Origin: JALYXI01 sp963716685
GTDB lineage: Bacteria; Acidobacteriota; Terriglobia; Bryobacterales; Bryobacteraceae
NCBI GenBank assembly: GCA_963716685.1
Contig: CAVQTR010000006.1
Span: forward strand, 62,001 to 126,000
Direction: 5' to 3'
Length of the DNA: 64,000 nt
Shown: piece after piece, positions 1 to 8,346 of the stretch
How positions within the stretch are numbered: the stretch's first letter is position 1
Layout: every line of letters begins with the position of its first letter
Notes under the pieces: model-generated
Told to the model about the DNA's origin: nothing
Databases searched by the model: none
What the model saw: the letters and a program-made list of their open reading frames with translations, nothing else
Position numbers and translations under genes: made by a program

Positions 1-150
1 ACGAAAGCCGTTGTTGATGGCGAGCGAGATGACGAGGGCCATGACGCCGGCGGCCACGCCGACGATGGAGATGGCGGTGATGACAGAGATCACCGCTTCC
101 CGGCGCCGCGCGCGCAGGTAGCGGCGGGCAATGAAGGTGGAGAAGTTCAA
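1..150 (-). CDS. lolC: LolC/LolE-type lipoprotein-releasing ABC transporter permease, N-terminal part
   Basis: Only the first 50 codons lie in the window. The translation starts NFSTFIARRYLRARR, then has a long hydrophobic segment (about residues 21-45, ISVITAISIVGVAAG and on) ending SLAINNGFR. This is the usual start of LolC/LolE permeases: a short cytoplasmic 'F.A.RYL..RR' stretch followed by the first transmembrane helix. The family extracts lipoproteins from the inner membrane, working with LolD and LolA. The proposed start is TTG at 150, overlapping the lysS stop (TTGA), so the two genes are translationally coupled. The rest of the gene is outside the window, so LolC cannot be separated from LolE or from a MacB-like permease. 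Confidence 0.75.
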   Translation of the reverse strand, partial: MNFSTFIARRYLRARRREAVISVITAISIVGVAAGVMALVISLAINNGFR

Positions 151-1595
151 CTCTTCCGGTCCAGACTGCGCAGCCTGGCGGCGAGACCGATCTCGCCTTC
201 GGGCCGCAGCAGCGGGAACAGGATGACGTCGCGGATGGAGCGCGCGCCGGTGAGCAGCATCACGAGGCGATCGATGCCGATGCCTTCGCCACCGGTTGGC
301 GGCATTCCATAGGAGAGCGCGCGCAGGAAATCCTCATCCATCTGATGCGCTTCCTCGTCGCCCTTCTCACGCATGGAGAGCTGTAGATCAAAACGGCGGC
401 GCTGCTCCTGCGGATCGTTCAACTCGGTATACGCGTTGCCGAGTTCCATGCCTGCGGCGTAGATCTCGAAGCGCTCGACGAAGGCCGGATCTTCGGGCTT
501 GTTGCGGGACAGCGGCGACACTTCGACCGGGAAATCGTAGATCATCACCGGCTGAATCAGGTGGCGCTCGACGGTGTTTTCGAACTGGTGCATGAGCGCG
601 TGGCCGGCGAGCGAACCATCGCCGCCGTGTTCCTGAACGGCCTGACGCATGGTGAGACGGCGGATGCTGCCGAAATCGAGCTTCCGGCCATCGTATTCCA
701 CTTCAAGCGAGCCGGTGGTTTCGAGCACGACGCGCCCGAGCAGCTTCTCGGAAAGGTCCATCAGGTCGTGATAATCGGCGTAAGCCTGATAGAACTCGAG
801 CATGGTGAACTCGGGATTGTGTCGCGTGGAGATGCCTTCATTGCGGAAGTTGCGATTGATCTCATAGACGCGCTCCATGCCGCCGACGATGAGGCGCTTA
901 AGATAGAGCTCGGGCGCGATGCGGAGATAGAGATCGAGATCAAGCGTGTTGTGATGCGTGACGAAAGGCCGCGCCGTGGCGCCGCCATAGAGCGGCTGCA
1001 TCATGGGCGTTTCCACTTCGATAAAACCCAGTTCATCAAGCGTGGCGCGCAGCGACTTCACGATCTTCGCGCGGGTGACGAATACCTTATGGACGTCAGG
1101 GTTCGCGATGAGATCGAGGTAGCGCTGCCGGTACCGGGTTTCCACGTCTTCGAGACCGTGCCACTTCTCCGGCAGCGCGAGCAGGATCTTCGAGAGGAAC
1201 TCAAGCTTCTCCACGTGGACGCTGAGTTCGCCGGTGCGGGTGCGGAACAGGTAGCCATCAACGCCGACGATGTCGCCGAGGTCGAGTGTCTGAAACAGTT
1301 CATAATCGGCTTCGGGCAGTGCATCCTTCTTCACATAGACCTGCAGCCGTTCGCCCGACTGCGAGAGGTGCGCGAAGCCGGCTTTGCCCATGCGGCGGAT
1401 GGTCATGACCCGGCCGGCGATGCGGACACGCGTGCCGGTTCCGAGCTCCTCGGCGCTCTGCGAACCGTAGGTTTTCCAGATGTCCGGAATGGTGTGAGTG
1501 AACTCGAAACGCCTTCCGTAGGGCCGCAGCCCGCGCGCCTCCATCTCCTGGACGCGCCCCAGGCGTTGCTCGAATAACTCGTCTTCCAGCGACAA
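147..1595 (-). CDS. lysS: Lysyl-tRNA synthetase, class II
   Basis: Charges tRNA-Lys with lysine in the cytoplasm. The 482-residue length is normal for class II LysRS. An OB-fold anticodon-binding domain (about residues 55-135) precedes the class II catalytic core. Motif 1 lies around residues 175-198, motif 2 has FRNEG at 250-254 followed by STRHNPEFTMLE, and motif 3 starts GIGIDRLVMLL at about 438. The start is TTG at 1595, with a good Shine-Dalgarno (AGGAGA) just upstream, so the shorter ATG alternatives are not needed. It is followed without a gap by the lolC-type gene. It is transcribed away from the glycosyltransferase gene, with a very short shared upstream region. Confidence 0.97.
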   Translation of the reverse strand: MSLEDELFEQRLGRVQEMEARGLRPYGRRFEFTHTIPDIWKTYGSQSAEELGTGTRVRIAGRVMTIRRMGKAGFAHLSQSGERLQVYVKKDALPEADYELFQTLDLGDIVGVDGYLFRTRTGELSVHVEKLEFLSKILLALPEKWHGLEDVETRYRQRYLDLIANPDVHKVFVTRAKIVKSLRATLDELGFIEVETPMMQPLYGGATARPFVTHHNTLDLDLYLRIAPELYLKRLIVGGMERVYEINRNFRNEGISTRHNPEFTMLEFYQAYADYHDLMDLSEKLLGRVVLETTGSLEVEYDGRKLDFGSIRRLTMRQAVQEHGGDGSLAGHALMHQFENTVERHLIQPVMIYDFPVEVSPLSRNKPEDPAFVERFEIYAAGMELGNAYTELNDPQEQRRRFDLQLSMREKGDEEAHQMDEDFLRALSYGMPPTGGEGIGIDRLVMLLTGARSIRDVILFPLLRPEGEIGLAARLRSLDRKS

Positions 1596-1631
1596 TGAAC
1601 TCTCCTGTAAATACGTTATGATGGCTCAGCG

Positions 1632-2378
1632 CTGCCGCCGACACGATCTCTTTCCATCATTATCCCTGCATACAACGAAGAAGCCAGGCTTCCCGAAACG
1701 CTGCTCCGGATAACGAACTACCTGACGCAGGGAGATTGGAAGTTTGTCGAGATACTGGTGGTGGACGACGGCTCCGCGGATGATACGGTTCAGGTGGCCG
1801 AGAACTATGCGCAGAACGGCTGCCCGGTAAGGGTGATCCGGAACGAGGGCAACCAGGGAAAGGGCTACTCGGTGAAGCATGGCATGCTCGAGAGCAAAGG
1901 GGACTGGCGGCTTTTGACGGACGCGGACCTTTCGACGCCCATCGAAGAGCTGGACAAACTCTGGCGGTATCTGGAGCACCAGCCGGCGGAGATTGCGATC
2001 GGTTCACGGGCGATTGACCGGTCGCTGGTGGGCATCCGACAATCGGCTTTCCGGGAGAAGGCGGGGCAGATTTTCAACTGGAGCATGCGGCGCCTGCTGC
2101 GGCTGAAGATCCACGACACGCAGTGCGGCTTCAAGCTGTTTCGCGCGGACGCGGCGGAGCGAATCTTCCCGCGGCAGAGCCTGAATCGGTTTGGGTTCGA
2201 TGCGGAAGTACTGTTCCTGGCGCGGAAGCTGGGGTACACGGTGCTGGAAATTCCGGTGCGATGGAACAACGCGGAAGGCAGCAAGGTCTCGCTGCTGAGT
2301 GGGGCCAGTTCCTTTCTGGATCTGCTGCGCGTGAGGCTGAACGATCTGCGCGGCATCTACCATTTCGAGGAGAAGTGA
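1632..2378 (+). CDS. Family 2 glycosyltransferase, dolichyl-phosphate-glucose synthase type (start uncertain)
   Basis: GT-A fold transferase of the DPM1/ALG5 type, expected to move a sugar from a nucleotide donor to a polyprenyl phosphate at the membrane. Visible motifs are SIIIPAYNEEARLPETL at the N-terminus, VVDDGSADDT, the metal-binding DADLSTPIEELDKL, GSRAIDRS and QCGFKLFRADA. The first ordinary start codon in frame is GTG at 1758, but that would delete the first beta strand with PAYNEE, which is clearly encoded in the same frame from about 1650. No ATG, GTG or TTG occurs between the upstream stop (TAA at 1608) and 1650. CTG at 1632 is used here as a placeholder; a one-base sequence error near the ATGs at 1618/1621 is equally possible. 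The stop overlaps the next start (TGATG). Confidence 0.82.
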   Translation: MPPTRSLSIIIPAYNEEARLPETLLRITNYLTQGDWKFVEILVVDDGSADDTVQVAENYAQNGCPVRVIRNEGNQGKGYSVKHGMLESKGDWRLLTDADLSTPIEELDKLWRYLEHQPAEIAIGSRAIDRSLVGIRQSAFREKAGQIFNWSMRRLLRLKIHDTQCGFKLFRADAAERIFPRQSLNRFGFDAEVLFLARKLGYTVLEIPVRWNNAEGSKVSLLSGASSFLDLLRVRLNDLRGIYHFEEK

Positions 2379-2983
2379 TGGCGAACTCCGGGGACACGTT
2401 TATTCATCAGTACATTCCGGTGAAGGGCTCGCGGGTGACGGTGCTGCTGCTGCACGGAACAGGCGGCGACGAAAACGATCTGATTCCGATCGGCCGGGCG
2501 CTGGCGCCGGGAGCTTCACTGCTGAGTCCGCGCGGGAAAGTTCTGGAGAACGGCGCGCCGCGCTTCTTTCGCCGGCTGGCGGCGGGCGTCTTCGATGAAG
2601 ACGATATCCGGCTGCGCGCGGCGGAACTGGCCAAATTTGTCAACGGCTTCCGCGATTCGGCGATGATCGCGCTGGGCTATTCGAACGGCGCAAATATCGC
2701 GGCGGCACTGATGCTGCTGCATCCCGAAGTGCTGGACGGAGCGATTCTGCTGCGCCCGATGGTGCCGCTGACGCCGGACACTTTGCCGGACCTTACAGGA
2801 AAGCCGGTTTCCATCCTGGCGGGCGAGCACGATGCGATGACACGCCCGGAGATTACGAGGAATCTGGCCACCCTGCTGACGCGGGCAGGCGCGCGGGTGG
2901 AGGTGCGGTGGATGGACGCCGGACACGATCTGGGCCCGGGCGACTTTCAGGCGGTAAAGGAATTCCTGGCGCCTCATTTATAG
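2378..2983 (+). CDS. Alpha/beta hydrolase, phospholipase/carboxylesterase family
   Basis: A 201-residue serine hydrolase of the small carboxylesterase family (YpfH/lysophospholipase-like). The oxyanion-hole HGTGGDE is near residue 26. The nucleophile is Ser102 in GYSNGA, the acid is Asp152 in GEHDAMT and the base is His183 in AGHDLG, so the triad is complete. There is no signal peptide, so it should be cytoplasmic; the substrate cannot be told. The ATG at 2378 is chosen because it overlaps the upstream stop (TGATG). A longer frame reaching back to 2123 would run through the glycosyltransferase gene and is rejected. It sits second in a four-gene coupled operon with coaE and htrA. Confidence 0.9.
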   Translation: MANSGDTFIHQYIPVKGSRVTVLLLHGTGGDENDLIPIGRALAPGASLLSPRGKVLENGAPRFFRRLAAGVFDEDDIRLRAAELAKFVNGFRDSAMIALGYSNGANIAAALMLLHPEVLDGAILLRPMVPLTPDTLPDLTGKPVSILAGEHDAMTRPEITRNLATLLTRAGARVEVRWMDAGHDLGPGDFQAVKEFLAPHL

Positions 2984-2990
2984 CACGGCG

Positions 2991-3602
2991 ATGCTGAAAG
3001 TGGGCCTGACCGGCGGCCTTGCATCCGGCAAAAGCTTCATCGGACGAGTTCTGGCGGAGCGAGGCTGTGTGCTGATTCAGGCGGATCTGCTGGGCCACCG
3101 CGTATTGCTGCCGGACGGCGCGGCGTATGCCGACGTGCTGCGCGAGTTCGGCCGAGGCGTCGTGAACGCGGACGAGACGATCAACCGGAAGGCGCTGGCG
3201 GCGGAAGTGTTCTCGCGGCCGGAGCGGCTGGCAGTGCTGAATGCGATTGTGCATCCGGCGGTTTACCGGCTGGAAGACGAGATGGTGGCGGCGGCGGATT
3301 CCGGGGCGATTGTGGTGGTGGAAGCGGCCATCCTGATCGAAACGGGCAACTGGCGGCGGTTCGACAAACTGATCGTGGCGGTTTGCACGCGGGAGCAGCA
3401 GATTGAGCGCGCGATGCACCGCGACGGCGCGTCGCTGCCGGACGTGCTTTCACGGCTGGACCGCCAATTGCCGCTGGAGGAAAAACGAAAACTGGCCGAT
3501 TACGTCATAGATACATCCGGAACGAAGGAACAGACACAGTGCCAGACCGAAGAAGTCCTGATTTGTCTGAAGGCGCTCGCGCGGGCGAAAATCGAATCAT
3601 GA
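2991..3602 (+). CDS. coaE: Dephospho-CoA kinase
   Basis: Catalyses the last step of coenzyme A synthesis, ATP-dependent phosphorylation of the 3'-hydroxyl of dephospho-CoA. The P-loop GGLASGKS is at residues 8-15, preceded by the typical VGLTGG strand. The lid/CoA-binding region includes DLLGHRVL and the conserved LNAIVHPAV (about residues 80-90), then VVEAAILIETG, which is the family's Walker-B-like segment. The 203-residue length is normal. The gene begins 8 bases after the hydrolase and its TGA overlaps the next ATG (ATGA), which points to co-translation with the HtrA protease. Confidence 0.95.
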   Translation: MLKVGLTGGLASGKSFIGRVLAERGCVLIQADLLGHRVLLPDGAAYADVLREFGRGVVNADETINRKALAAEVFSRPERLAVLNAIVHPAVYRLEDEMVAAADSGAIVVVEAAILIETGNWRRFDKLIVAVCTREQQIERAMHRDGASLPDVLSRLDRQLPLEEKRKLADYVIDTSGTKEQTQCQTEEVLICLKALARAKIES

Positions 3603-4786
3603 GAACGCGGCCTTTGCTCATGACGTTTCTGCTGGTATTCAGCTTCTGGTACATCACTTCGCACAGCCAGTGGAGTGCGCAGACGATGCACCTGCCCGGT
3701 CTGCTGCGGCCGATCGCCGACACCGGGAAGCTGTGGTCGCAACCCACCTCGGCGCAGACGGCGGGGCTGGGTCAGGACGAGCAGAACAACATCGACATCT
3801 ATAAGGCATCGCGGACGGCGACGGTCAATATCACGAGCATCGTGTACCAGGAGAACTGGTTCATGCAGGTGTTCCCGTCGCGCGGCACGGGATCGGGATT
3901 CATCATCAACGAGAACGGCCAGATTCTGACGAACAATCACGTGGTGAACGGCAGCCGGAGTTTGACGGTGACGCTGTGGGACCACAAGCAGTACAAGGCG
4001 CAGGTGCTGGGCACGGATCCGCGTAACGATCTGGCGCTGATCGAAATCAAAGCCAATCGCAAACTGCCGATTGTGCGGCTGGGCGATTCTGACGGTCTGC
4101 AAGTAGGGCAAAAGGTGCTGGCGATCGGCAATCCGTTTGGGCTGGAGGGCACGCTGACCACGGGCATTGTGAGTTCGCTCGGGCGGGAACTGGCCGGGGA
4201 AAACAGCCAGCCACTGGAGGATCTGATTCAGACGGACGCAGCGATCAATCCGGGCAACAGCGGCGGTCCGCTGCTGGATTCGCGCGGCGCCGTGATCGGC
4301 ATCAACACGGCGATTTACGGCTCGCAATCGATGAACGACGGACAGGCGGGCAACATCGGGATCGGCTTCGCGATGCCGATCAATCGCGCGAAGGTGATGC
4401 TGGAGGAATACCATTCGAGCGGGCGCGTGCGGATTCCGTCGCTGGGCCTGCGCTCCTATTTCATTCAGGGCGAGATAGCGGAAGCGCTGCAGCTGCCGAC
4501 CGATGGCGGGCTGCTGGTGCAATCTGTCGAGCGGGGATCGGCGGCGGCGGACGCGGGAGTTCGCGGGCCTACCAAGCGGGTGATCATCGGCGGGGCGTAT
4601 CCTTTGCTGATCGGCGGGGACTTCATTATCGCGGTGGATGGGAAGGGCGTGGAGTCGCAGGACGCAATTGCGCGGGCAATGACGCGGAAGCGCGTGGGCG
4701 ATCCGCTGGACCTGACGGTATGGCGCAACGGGCACTCGGTGAAGGTCACTGTGAAGCTGGGGGAATCGGGCTCGGCGACGCTGTAG
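3599..4786 (+). CDS. htrA: HtrA/Deg-family serine protease with C-terminal PDZ domain
   Basis: Envelope protease and chaperone of the trypsin-like HtrA family. The N-terminus has one hydrophobic helix (about residues 6-20) serving as signal anchor. The catalytic triad is His114 (NNHVV), Asp144 (RNDLALIEI) and Ser221 (NPGNSGGPLLD). One PDZ domain covers roughly residues 290-385, with SVERGSAAADAGV and GGDFIIAVDG. One PDZ and 395 residues resemble DegS or single-PDZ HtrAs rather than two-PDZ DegP. ATG 3599 is preferred over the longer frame from 3539 because it forms an ATGA overlap with coaE and places the hydrophobic segment at the N-terminus. The last 41 bases overlap the patatin gene on the other strand. 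Confidence 0.95.
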   Translation: MRTRPLLMTFLLVFSFWYITSHSQWSAQTMHLPGLLRPIADTGKLWSQPTSAQTAGLGQDEQNNIDIYKASRTATVNITSIVYQENWFMQVFPSRGTGSGFIINENGQILTNNHVVNGSRSLTVTLWDHKQYKAQVLGTDPRNDLALIEIKANRKLPIVRLGDSDGLQVGQKVLAIGNPFGLEGTLTTGIVSSLGRELAGENSQPLEDLIQTDAAINPGNSGGPLLDSRGAVIGINTAIYGSQSMNDGQAGNIGIGFAMPINRAKVMLEEYHSSGRVRIPSLGLRSYFIQGEIAEALQLPTDGGLLVQSVERGSAAADAGVRGPTKRVIIGGAYPLLIGGDFIIAVDGKGVESQDAIARAMTRKRVGDPLDLTVWRNGHSVKVTVKLGESGSATL

Positions 4787-6545
4787 AACCAGCATCACCG
4801 AGCTGTCTGATCAGGGCGGTGCGCAGCGGACCTTTGGCGAGAAAGCGGATAAACGGCTGACCGAGGCGCAGGAACCAGCGCAGCGGACGAGACGGGATGC
4901 CGTCGATCATGCGCCAGACGACGGCCTTGAAGCGCAGCAGGATCAATTTCACGATTTCGTCGAGGTCGGGCTGGGACATGACGGCACGCGGGACGGACTC
5001 GATGGGGTTGCGCACGGAATCGGCGCATAGCGGGATGACGGGAAGCCAGATGTCACTGGACGCGGTCTGGGCCTGGGGAAGGGCGTGGCCCATTTCGCGC
5101 AGCGCCTGGGCATCATGCGCGTAGGTGCCAGGCGCGGGGCAGCGAAAATTGCGGATAACTTCGTCGCGGGTGGCGGGTACGAGCGCAGCCAGAGCGGGCT
5201 GTAAGACGGCATTGTCCAGTGGCAGGACGAAGTAGTCGCGCAGAAACTTCTGGCAGTTGCGGCGGCCGAGCGCGTAATCGTGAGCGCGGAATTTGCGGTC
5301 GAAGAAGCCGCCGAAGCCGCTGAGCGGAGCGCATTGCAGGGCGACGGGTTGCGAATCATCGGAAGGCGCGATGACGAACCGATTGAAGGTGGCGCCGTTC
5401 ATCACCTGATCGAGCGATTCGCCGAAGAAGCGGGATTGCGAGAGCAGAACGGAGACGAGCTTTCCCAGGATGGAGAAGAGATCCCGGTTGGCGGCCGGCT
5501 GCCAGTTGAGATCGAAGCGGTCCTGAGTGGGGAAGGGTGCGATGCCGATCACGGCGCGGTCTGCGGATTGGGCAGTGAGCGGGGCGGGGCTTCCGAGCAA
5601 TACGGCGAGATGGTCCTGGGCGTAGTGGAAGGGATCATTATTGGTGATACCGCCATCGACGTTGAGGGTTTCGATGACCGGCGGCGTTTGTGGCGGGAAG
5701 GTGGGGCTGACGGGCGGCGGGTTGCCGGTCTGCGCGGAACCGACGGATTCCCAGACGGGCGGCGTGTATTCGCTGGTAGCTCGGTTGAGGACGCGGGGAG
5801 CGAGGAAGAGAGGGAAAGCGCCGGTGGCCATGGCAGCGGTTTGCAGAAGGTCCCAGCCGCCGGAAGATCCGGGCTGGGTGAGGTCGAGAGGATGCGCAGA
5901 GGGCGCGGGCACCGGATTGCCGGGGTGAACGGTTTCAAAGCGGATGCGGTCGCCGTAGAAGAACGTGGTCTCTTCGACGGAGCCGGGCGCCGCGCCGTTG
6001 AGAGAGTACGGGACGCCGCGGAGGTTGGTGAGCGAGAGATACACGGTGAGGGTGGGCGAGACCCACGGGCGCTGGACGCGGGGACTCGCGGGGGGAGTGA
6101 GCGCACGCGCCGCGAGATCGTCGATGATTTGGGAGTCGAGCAGCGAGGCGATGGGCGCGGGGGACTGGACGTCCTCGGTGTGGAGGAGATCGCGTATATC
6201 GATGCGGTTGACCCAGCTTTCGTAGGAACGGTTAGCGGTGGGTTGAGCGGCGAGCGGCTGGGTATCGCGGATGTGTTCGAAGTCTTCCTGGAGCATGACG
6301 GCGAGGATGGCGGCGCAGATGCCGCCGGCGGAGGCACCGGAGAGGACGTCGAGAGATACATCGTGCGGAGGGACGGCTTCGCCGCGGGCTTTGGCCTTGT
6401 ACCATTCGTCGAGCGCTTCAGTGAGGAAATCGAGAACGCCGGCGGTGTAGGCGCCCGCGGAAATCGCTCCTGCCATGCTGATGCCGATGCGAAAAGGGGC
6501 CAAAACGTCACTCAGTATACGCCGCGGGGCGCAGGTCTGGTTCAC
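4746..6545 (-). CDS. Patatin-like phospholipase
   Basis: Lipid acyl hydrolase of the patatin superfamily, which uses a Ser-Asp dyad. Near the N-terminus are a glycine-rich oxyanion segment (GISMAGAISAGAYTAG) and the nucleophile elbow GASAG with Ser72. The catalytic Asp lies in VDGGITNNDPF, near residue 300. At 599 residues it is longer than minimal patatins. The extra C-terminal half, including a tail with VVWRMIDGIPSRPLRWFLRL, could be amphipathic and membrane-associating. There is no classical signal peptide. Substrate and role are unknown. It is convergent with htrA, with a 41-base overlap of coding ends. Confidence 0.85.
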   Translation of the reverse strand: MNQTCAPRRILSDVLAPFRIGISMAGAISAGAYTAGVLDFLTEALDEWYKAKARGEAVPPHDVSLDVLSGASAGGICAAILAVMLQEDFEHIRDTQPLAAQPTANRSYESWVNRIDIRDLLHTEDVQSPAPIASLLDSQIIDDLAARALTPPASPRVQRPWVSPTLTVYLSLTNLRGVPYSLNGAAPGSVEETTFFYGDRIRFETVHPGNPVPAPSAHPLDLTQPGSSGGWDLLQTAAMATGAFPLFLAPRVLNRATSEYTPPVWESVGSAQTGNPPPVSPTFPPQTPPVIETLNVDGGITNNDPFHYAQDHLAVLLGSPAPLTAQSADRAVIGIAPFPTQDRFDLNWQPAANRDLFSILGKLVSVLLSQSRFFGESLDQVMNGATFNRFVIAPSDDSQPVALQCAPLSGFGGFFDRKFRAHDYALGRRNCQKFLRDYFVLPLDNAVLQPALAALVPATRDEVIRNFRCPAPGTYAHDAQALREMGHALPQAQTASSDIWLPVIPLCADSVRNPIESVPRAVMSQPDLDEIVKLILLRFKAVVWRMIDGIPSRPLRWFLRLGQPFIRFLAKGPLRTALIRQLGDAGSTASPSPIPPASQ

Positions 6546-6585
6546 GATCGGACAGGCGGGTTGGGAGCGGGAGGGTTTTTGCAGA

Positions 6586-7161
6586 TTAGCGGAGCGATTC
6601 GATCAGTTTGGCCTTCTCTTCGGGGCTGAATTCGGGGAACGGCTCGCCGGGATACTGCTTTTTGTGCTGTTCGACGGCGAAGTCCCAGAGCTCTTCGGCG
6701 GAGGCTTTCTGAACGAAGCCAATGTTCTGGACCAGCTTGTTGTGGCTGCGCTCTTTTTGCAGTTTGCGCAGCGTTTCCAGGGCTTTGTAGAACGCGCGGT
6801 CGTGGACGGCCTGATAGCGGATCATGAGCGCGAGCTTTTTCTCGGGGAAGAAATCGTCGTCAGGAGCGTTGTTCAGGGTGACGGATTGCGCGACCATGGC
6901 GCGGCGCGCGAACCAGAGAGACATCGCCATCTTTTCGATGAGGAATTCTTCGGTAGTGGTGTTGGGGTGGTACTCGAAGCGGAGGTCGTTCTTCATGGCG
7001 TTGAAGTCTTCGCGGCTTTCGCCTTCGATGATGAGCTTGCCCGAGGCGAGGCCGTGCTTGAAGGCGTTCAGGCTGGATTTGGCTTTGCCGGCTTCGGTTT
7101 TGGGTCCGGTGGAGGACTCGGAATTGGTGCGGTTCGCGTTGATCTGAGCGGCGGATGACAT
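6586..7161 (-). CDS. Conserved protein of unknown function with N-terminal 'NANRxN..STGP.TEAGKA..S.NA.KHGL' motif
   Basis: A 191-residue, charged, helical and probably cytoplasmic protein. The N-terminus (about residues 8-42) carries INANRTNSESSTGPKTEAGK followed by SSLNAFKHGL. This pattern recurs in multicopy families of unknown function in Acidobacteria and Planctomycetes. The rest is rich in Glu, Lys and Phe (EFLIEKMAMSLWFARRA; ALETLRKLQKERSHNKLVQN). The gene uses more A/T in wobble positions than its neighbours and lies next to the only sizeable non-coding gap in the window, which hints at lateral acquisition. No function can be assigned. Confidence 0.75.
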   Translation of the reverse strand: MSSAAQINANRTNSESSTGPKTEAGKAKSSLNAFKHGLASGKLIIEGESREDFNAMKNDLRFEYHPNTTTEEFLIEKMAMSLWFARRAMVAQSVTLNNAPDDDFFPEKKLALMIRYQAVHDRAFYKALETLRKLQKERSHNKLVQNIGFVQKASAEELWDFAVEQHKKQYPGEPFPEFSPEEKAKLIESLR

Positions 7162-7595
7162 GGTTGTACCCTTTCGGCTTCAACCTAGCAGGCGGAATTT
7201 GGGATGGCGGGTGAGTTTGTTGCAAACAGGAGAGATACAGGTGAAATTCGTTGTGAACGGCGGGAGTGAGACTGGGCACTGCACCGCGAATTTACGGCGA
7301 CTGTTGGGGAGGCGACTACCTGCTACTGGAATTGCCCGCGAGAGGACACAGGCGTTGTCCCGAGCGCGCGGGCCGTGTCAGTTTACGAAAGGCGGAAACG
7401 GCTGCGCTTCACAAGCAACCATCCGGCGCCGGCAACTGTTGCCGCCAGTGAGATTGCAAATGTGGACGCATGGGAATACATCCAAAACAGATATTGGAAA
7501 ACAGCGGGATCGCCGCCAGTATTTTGCATACCGGAAGCCTATCACGGGGGCGATCTGTTATGAGCCACCTACCTCTCGACCGGCTTTGGCTGCGC
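7162..7595. other. Non-coding or decayed stretch of 434 bases
   Basis: This is the only stretch over 300 bases without a convincing gene. An open frame runs forward from about 7272 to 7563, but its first ATG/GTG is late (7375), it has no good ribosome-binding site, and the product is not recognisable. Frames on both strands are arginine-rich, typical of random translation of GC-rich DNA. No tRNA, repeat, inverted repeat or transposase remnant was seen. It may be a gene remnant or simply the upstream region of the small gene ending at 6586. Confidence 0.4.
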
Positions 7596-8309
7596 TTAGT
7601 TCAGGTTGAAGTTCACATCTACGGTGGTGATCACCTGGACGGGGTTTCCGTTCAGCAGAGTCGGTTTATAGGTGTATTGGCGGACGGCTTCCTGCGCGGC
7701 ATTCACCAGAAGAGGATGGCCGCTGACCAGAGTCAGGTTCTGGATGTGGCCGTCCTGGCCGATGGTCACGTTCAGACGAACCGTGCCCTGCACGCGAGCC
7801 CGCTGCGCGAGAGGCGGATAGACGGGCGCAACCGAGCTGATCAGATTTGCCGCCGCGACATTTGGCCCGACGCGAACTAAAGTCGAACCGGCAGGCTGAT
7901 CGCGCGACGACAGAAACGAGGCGGCGTTTTGCAGGACGTGGTAATCGTCGGCGTGCTGGTGAACCTGTGCGATCCAGACGGGTTTGAGTTGCTGGAACAT
8001 AGCGTCGGGTATGCCGCGCACGATAGAAGAACTGTGCAGCCGGCTCTCGGGATGATGCTCCACGAGCCACTGCAGGAGCCGCAGGCGATTGGACCACTGG
8101 GCATCATTCGTGGGCGAGGCGCTGTAATAAACGAGCAACTGGGCGCGCGCGTCGAGATCATCCGGGTTGGCTGCGAGGGCGCTCTCCAGACGGGAGACGC
8201 CGGCCGGATCGAGGGATGCACCCTGGCTGAGGCTGAGGGTTGATTGAACGTCAGCCGCTGACAGACCGGCGGCGAGCAGAGAGAAAAGCAGGACGGTGCG
8301 GAACCACAT
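7596..8309 (-). CDS. Secreted protein with TonB C-terminal domain
   Basis: A 237-residue protein with a signal peptide (about residues 1-19, ending AAGLSA). A helical tetratricopeptide-like middle (ALAANPDDLDARAQLLVYYS) leads to a TonB-C domain at about residues 155-237: APVYPPLAQRARVQGTVRLN and DGHIQNLTLVSGHPLL. TonB proper links the inner-membrane ExbBD motor to outer-membrane receptors. Here the proline-rich spacer is missing and the only hydrophobic segment looks cleavable, so ordinary energy coupling is unlikely. Such stand-alone TonB-C proteins are frequent in Acidobacteria and of unknown role. A TATACT box and a GGAGG ribosome-binding site precede the ATG. Confidence 0.8.
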   Translation of the reverse strand: MWFRTVLLFSLLAAGLSAADVQSTLSLSQGASLDPAGVSRLESALAANPDDLDARAQLLVYYSASPTNDAQWSNRLRLLQWLVEHHPESRLHSSSIVRGIPDAMFQQLKPVWIAQVHQHADDYHVLQNAASFLSSRDQPAGSTLVRVGPNVAAANLISSVAPVYPPLAQRARVQGTVRLNVTIGQDGHIQNLTLVSGHPLLVNAAQEAVRQYTYKPTLLNGNPVQVITTVDVNFNLN

Positions 8310-8330
8310 GCACGAACCTCCACTGGTGCC

Positions 8331-8336
8331 AGTATA
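8331..8336 (-). promoter_or_regulatory. -10 box (TATACT) of the TonB-C gene
   Basis: Read on the minus strand this is GCATATACTGG, about 21 bases upstream of the ATG at 8309, with GGAGG between it and the start. Spacing fits a short 5' leader. No convincing -35 is visible. Confidence 0.4.
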
Positions 8337-8346
8337 TGCCCGCGGG

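Noticed and set aside
561..1577. 338-residue open frame opposite lysS
   Set aside because: It lies fully antisense to a certain synthetase gene, and its composition is what GC-rich DNA gives in a shadow frame; no motif.
3500..4798. 432-residue open frame opposite htrA
   Set aside because: Arg/His-rich translation antisense to a gene with an intact catalytic triad; no recognisable feature.
5280..6629. 449-residue open frame opposite the patatin gene
   Set aside because: Shadow frame with Gly/Arg/Glu bias; the minus-strand gene carries the lipase motifs.
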